DNA from: Cardinalis cardinalis
Lineage: Eukaryota; Chordata; Aves; Passeriformes; Cardinalidae
Reading direction: 5' to 3'
Assembly: GCA_014549065.1 (NCBI GenBank)
Contig: JACDOX010000003.1
Location: forward strand, 16,309,877 to 16,373,876
Length of the DNA stretch: 64,000 bases
The first letter of the stretch is position 1. Every line of letters begins with the position of its first letter. The position numbers and the translations under genes were made by a program. Of the stretch, positions 63,001-64,000 are shown piece by piece. The notes beneath the pieces are model-generated. The model saw only the letters and a list, made by a program, of their open reading frames with translations. It made no database searches and was not told the origin of the DNA.

Positions 63001-64000
63001 AGCTCTGCTTGCTCTGCTCACCCTCAACCAGGAGCTAAAGCAGCACCATCAGAAACCAGAACTCATCTTCTCTTTTTAGAGGCAGATTTTACAGTAGGTG
63101 AAATGCTGATTTATTCATCTGAAAAATATAGGCTACTAGTTGTGCTCCATTTTACTGGATGTACAGTCAAAATGTTTTTAAATGCTTCATTTAACTTCAG
63201 CACAACACTGTGTATGACTTTAATGGAAGTCTTGAAAACAATCAATTCCATATTGAAATTGGAAGTTCCCAAGGATAAGTTTAGATGTTTTTCACCTAAT
63301 ACTTTATTTACTGTGGTAATACTAGGAGAGAGAAAATTTTGAGGGGGTGGTAGCTGAAGTCAGCAGGCACACTAGGGCTAAGCAGTCTCTTTGCCAACCT
63401 GGCAAAGTGTTTCCTGCCAAGGTAAATTCATTTCTAACTACTGAAGGAAACAAANAAATGGCGAAAGGATGCCTGCAATTCACTATTAGACAATCTAAAA
63501 TAGAAGGAAAAACCATTAATCACATAACTGCCATTTTAAAAACCAAACAGGATTTTTTNAAGCATTAAAATAATCAATAAAAATAATTGCAAAAAGGTGA
63601 ACATGCAATATCAAAAATTAAGAGTTTCACTGGCCTCTGGAATACCTAATTATATTATGAAAACAGGCAGAAGAGCAAGCATTTTGCTATTATNCAACAT
63701 CTGTAGCCATCATAAGCAGGTAAGTTCCTGCTACCATTTACATGTTTTCCATCCATGAGAACCTCAGGAAAAAACNTTGAAGTTCAATATTATGCTATAA
63801 CGAACTGCTTTCTGCAACACTTCATGTTACAGCAATCACTGGATTAAAAATAGTCATATATTTCAAAATAACTTCAGAGTGTGCAGCTTTGCCCAGCTGA
63901 AGGCAGCAAGTAACTCCTGCTGTGACAGAGGCAAACTTTTTGGTTCAAATATGAACCTCCCTCCAGCAGGGAGCCTTTCAGTNTTCCCCTGGGTATCTGC
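60007..64000. other. Sequence upstream of the smAKAP coding exon
   Basis: Probably intron and 5' flank of smAKAP. No coding exon is recognised. Non-coding 5' exons may be present but cannot be placed from sequence alone. Confidence 0.45.

Noticed and set aside
1..64000. CRISPR array, operon, prophage, endogenous retrovirus or other multi-gene novel system
   Set aside because: No regularly spaced repeats, no reverse transcriptase or integrase frames and no clustered intact ORFs. The window is a normal vertebrate intron-rich locus.
1..64000. tRNA or snRNA genes
   Set aside because: No paired A-box/B-box or snRNA consensus was noticed. The ggttcgagc word near 49277 lies inside HIBCH exon 13.

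Overview
The window is a vertebrate nuclear locus, most likely from a bird. It shows split genes with GT-AG introns, long AT-rich non-coding stretches, a CpG-island promoter and no bacterial features. The avian assignment is an inference from compact introns (HIBCH fits in about 36 kb, several times less than the human gene as I recall it) and from gene order. Isolated single N bases are scattered throughout.

The main gene is HIBCH on the + strand, mitochondrial 3-hydroxyisobutyryl-CoA hydrolase of valine catabolism. I reconstructed 14 coding exons between 17906 and 54350. Their phases join without conflict into a 385-residue protein (human: 386). The catalytic signature and an arginine-rich mitochondrial presequence are intact. 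The start lies in a CpG island (about 17540-18060) that carries a perfect NRF1-type palindrome 42 bp before the ATG.

Downstream and convergent on the - strand (59584-59847) is a single-exon 87-codon gene for the small membrane A-kinase anchoring protein smAKAP (C2orf88 orthologue). It has an N-terminal Met-Gly-Cys lipidation motif and a conserved PKA-binding helix. The intergenic space holds HIBCH polyadenylation signals and a four-copy 43-bp minisatellite.

Upstream of HIBCH (1-17.5 kb) the sequence is mostly non-coding. One small, well-spliced candidate exon on the - strand (5351-5405) resembles the metal-binding EESNEF segment of inositol polyphosphate 1-phosphatase. INPP1 is the head-to-head neighbour of HIBCH in mammals, but I could not find its other coding exons here, so this call is tentative. 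A secondary CpG-rich patch near 13.5-14.15 kb may be a promoter or 5' exon.

The order (INPP1?)-HIBCH-smAKAP matches the human 2q32 neighbourhood. I found no mobile-element proteins, viral genes, CRISPR arrays or undescribed multi-gene system. The most useful leads are the orphan exon, the promoter architecture, the 25-T tract at exon 2, the minisatellite and a few hairpins.
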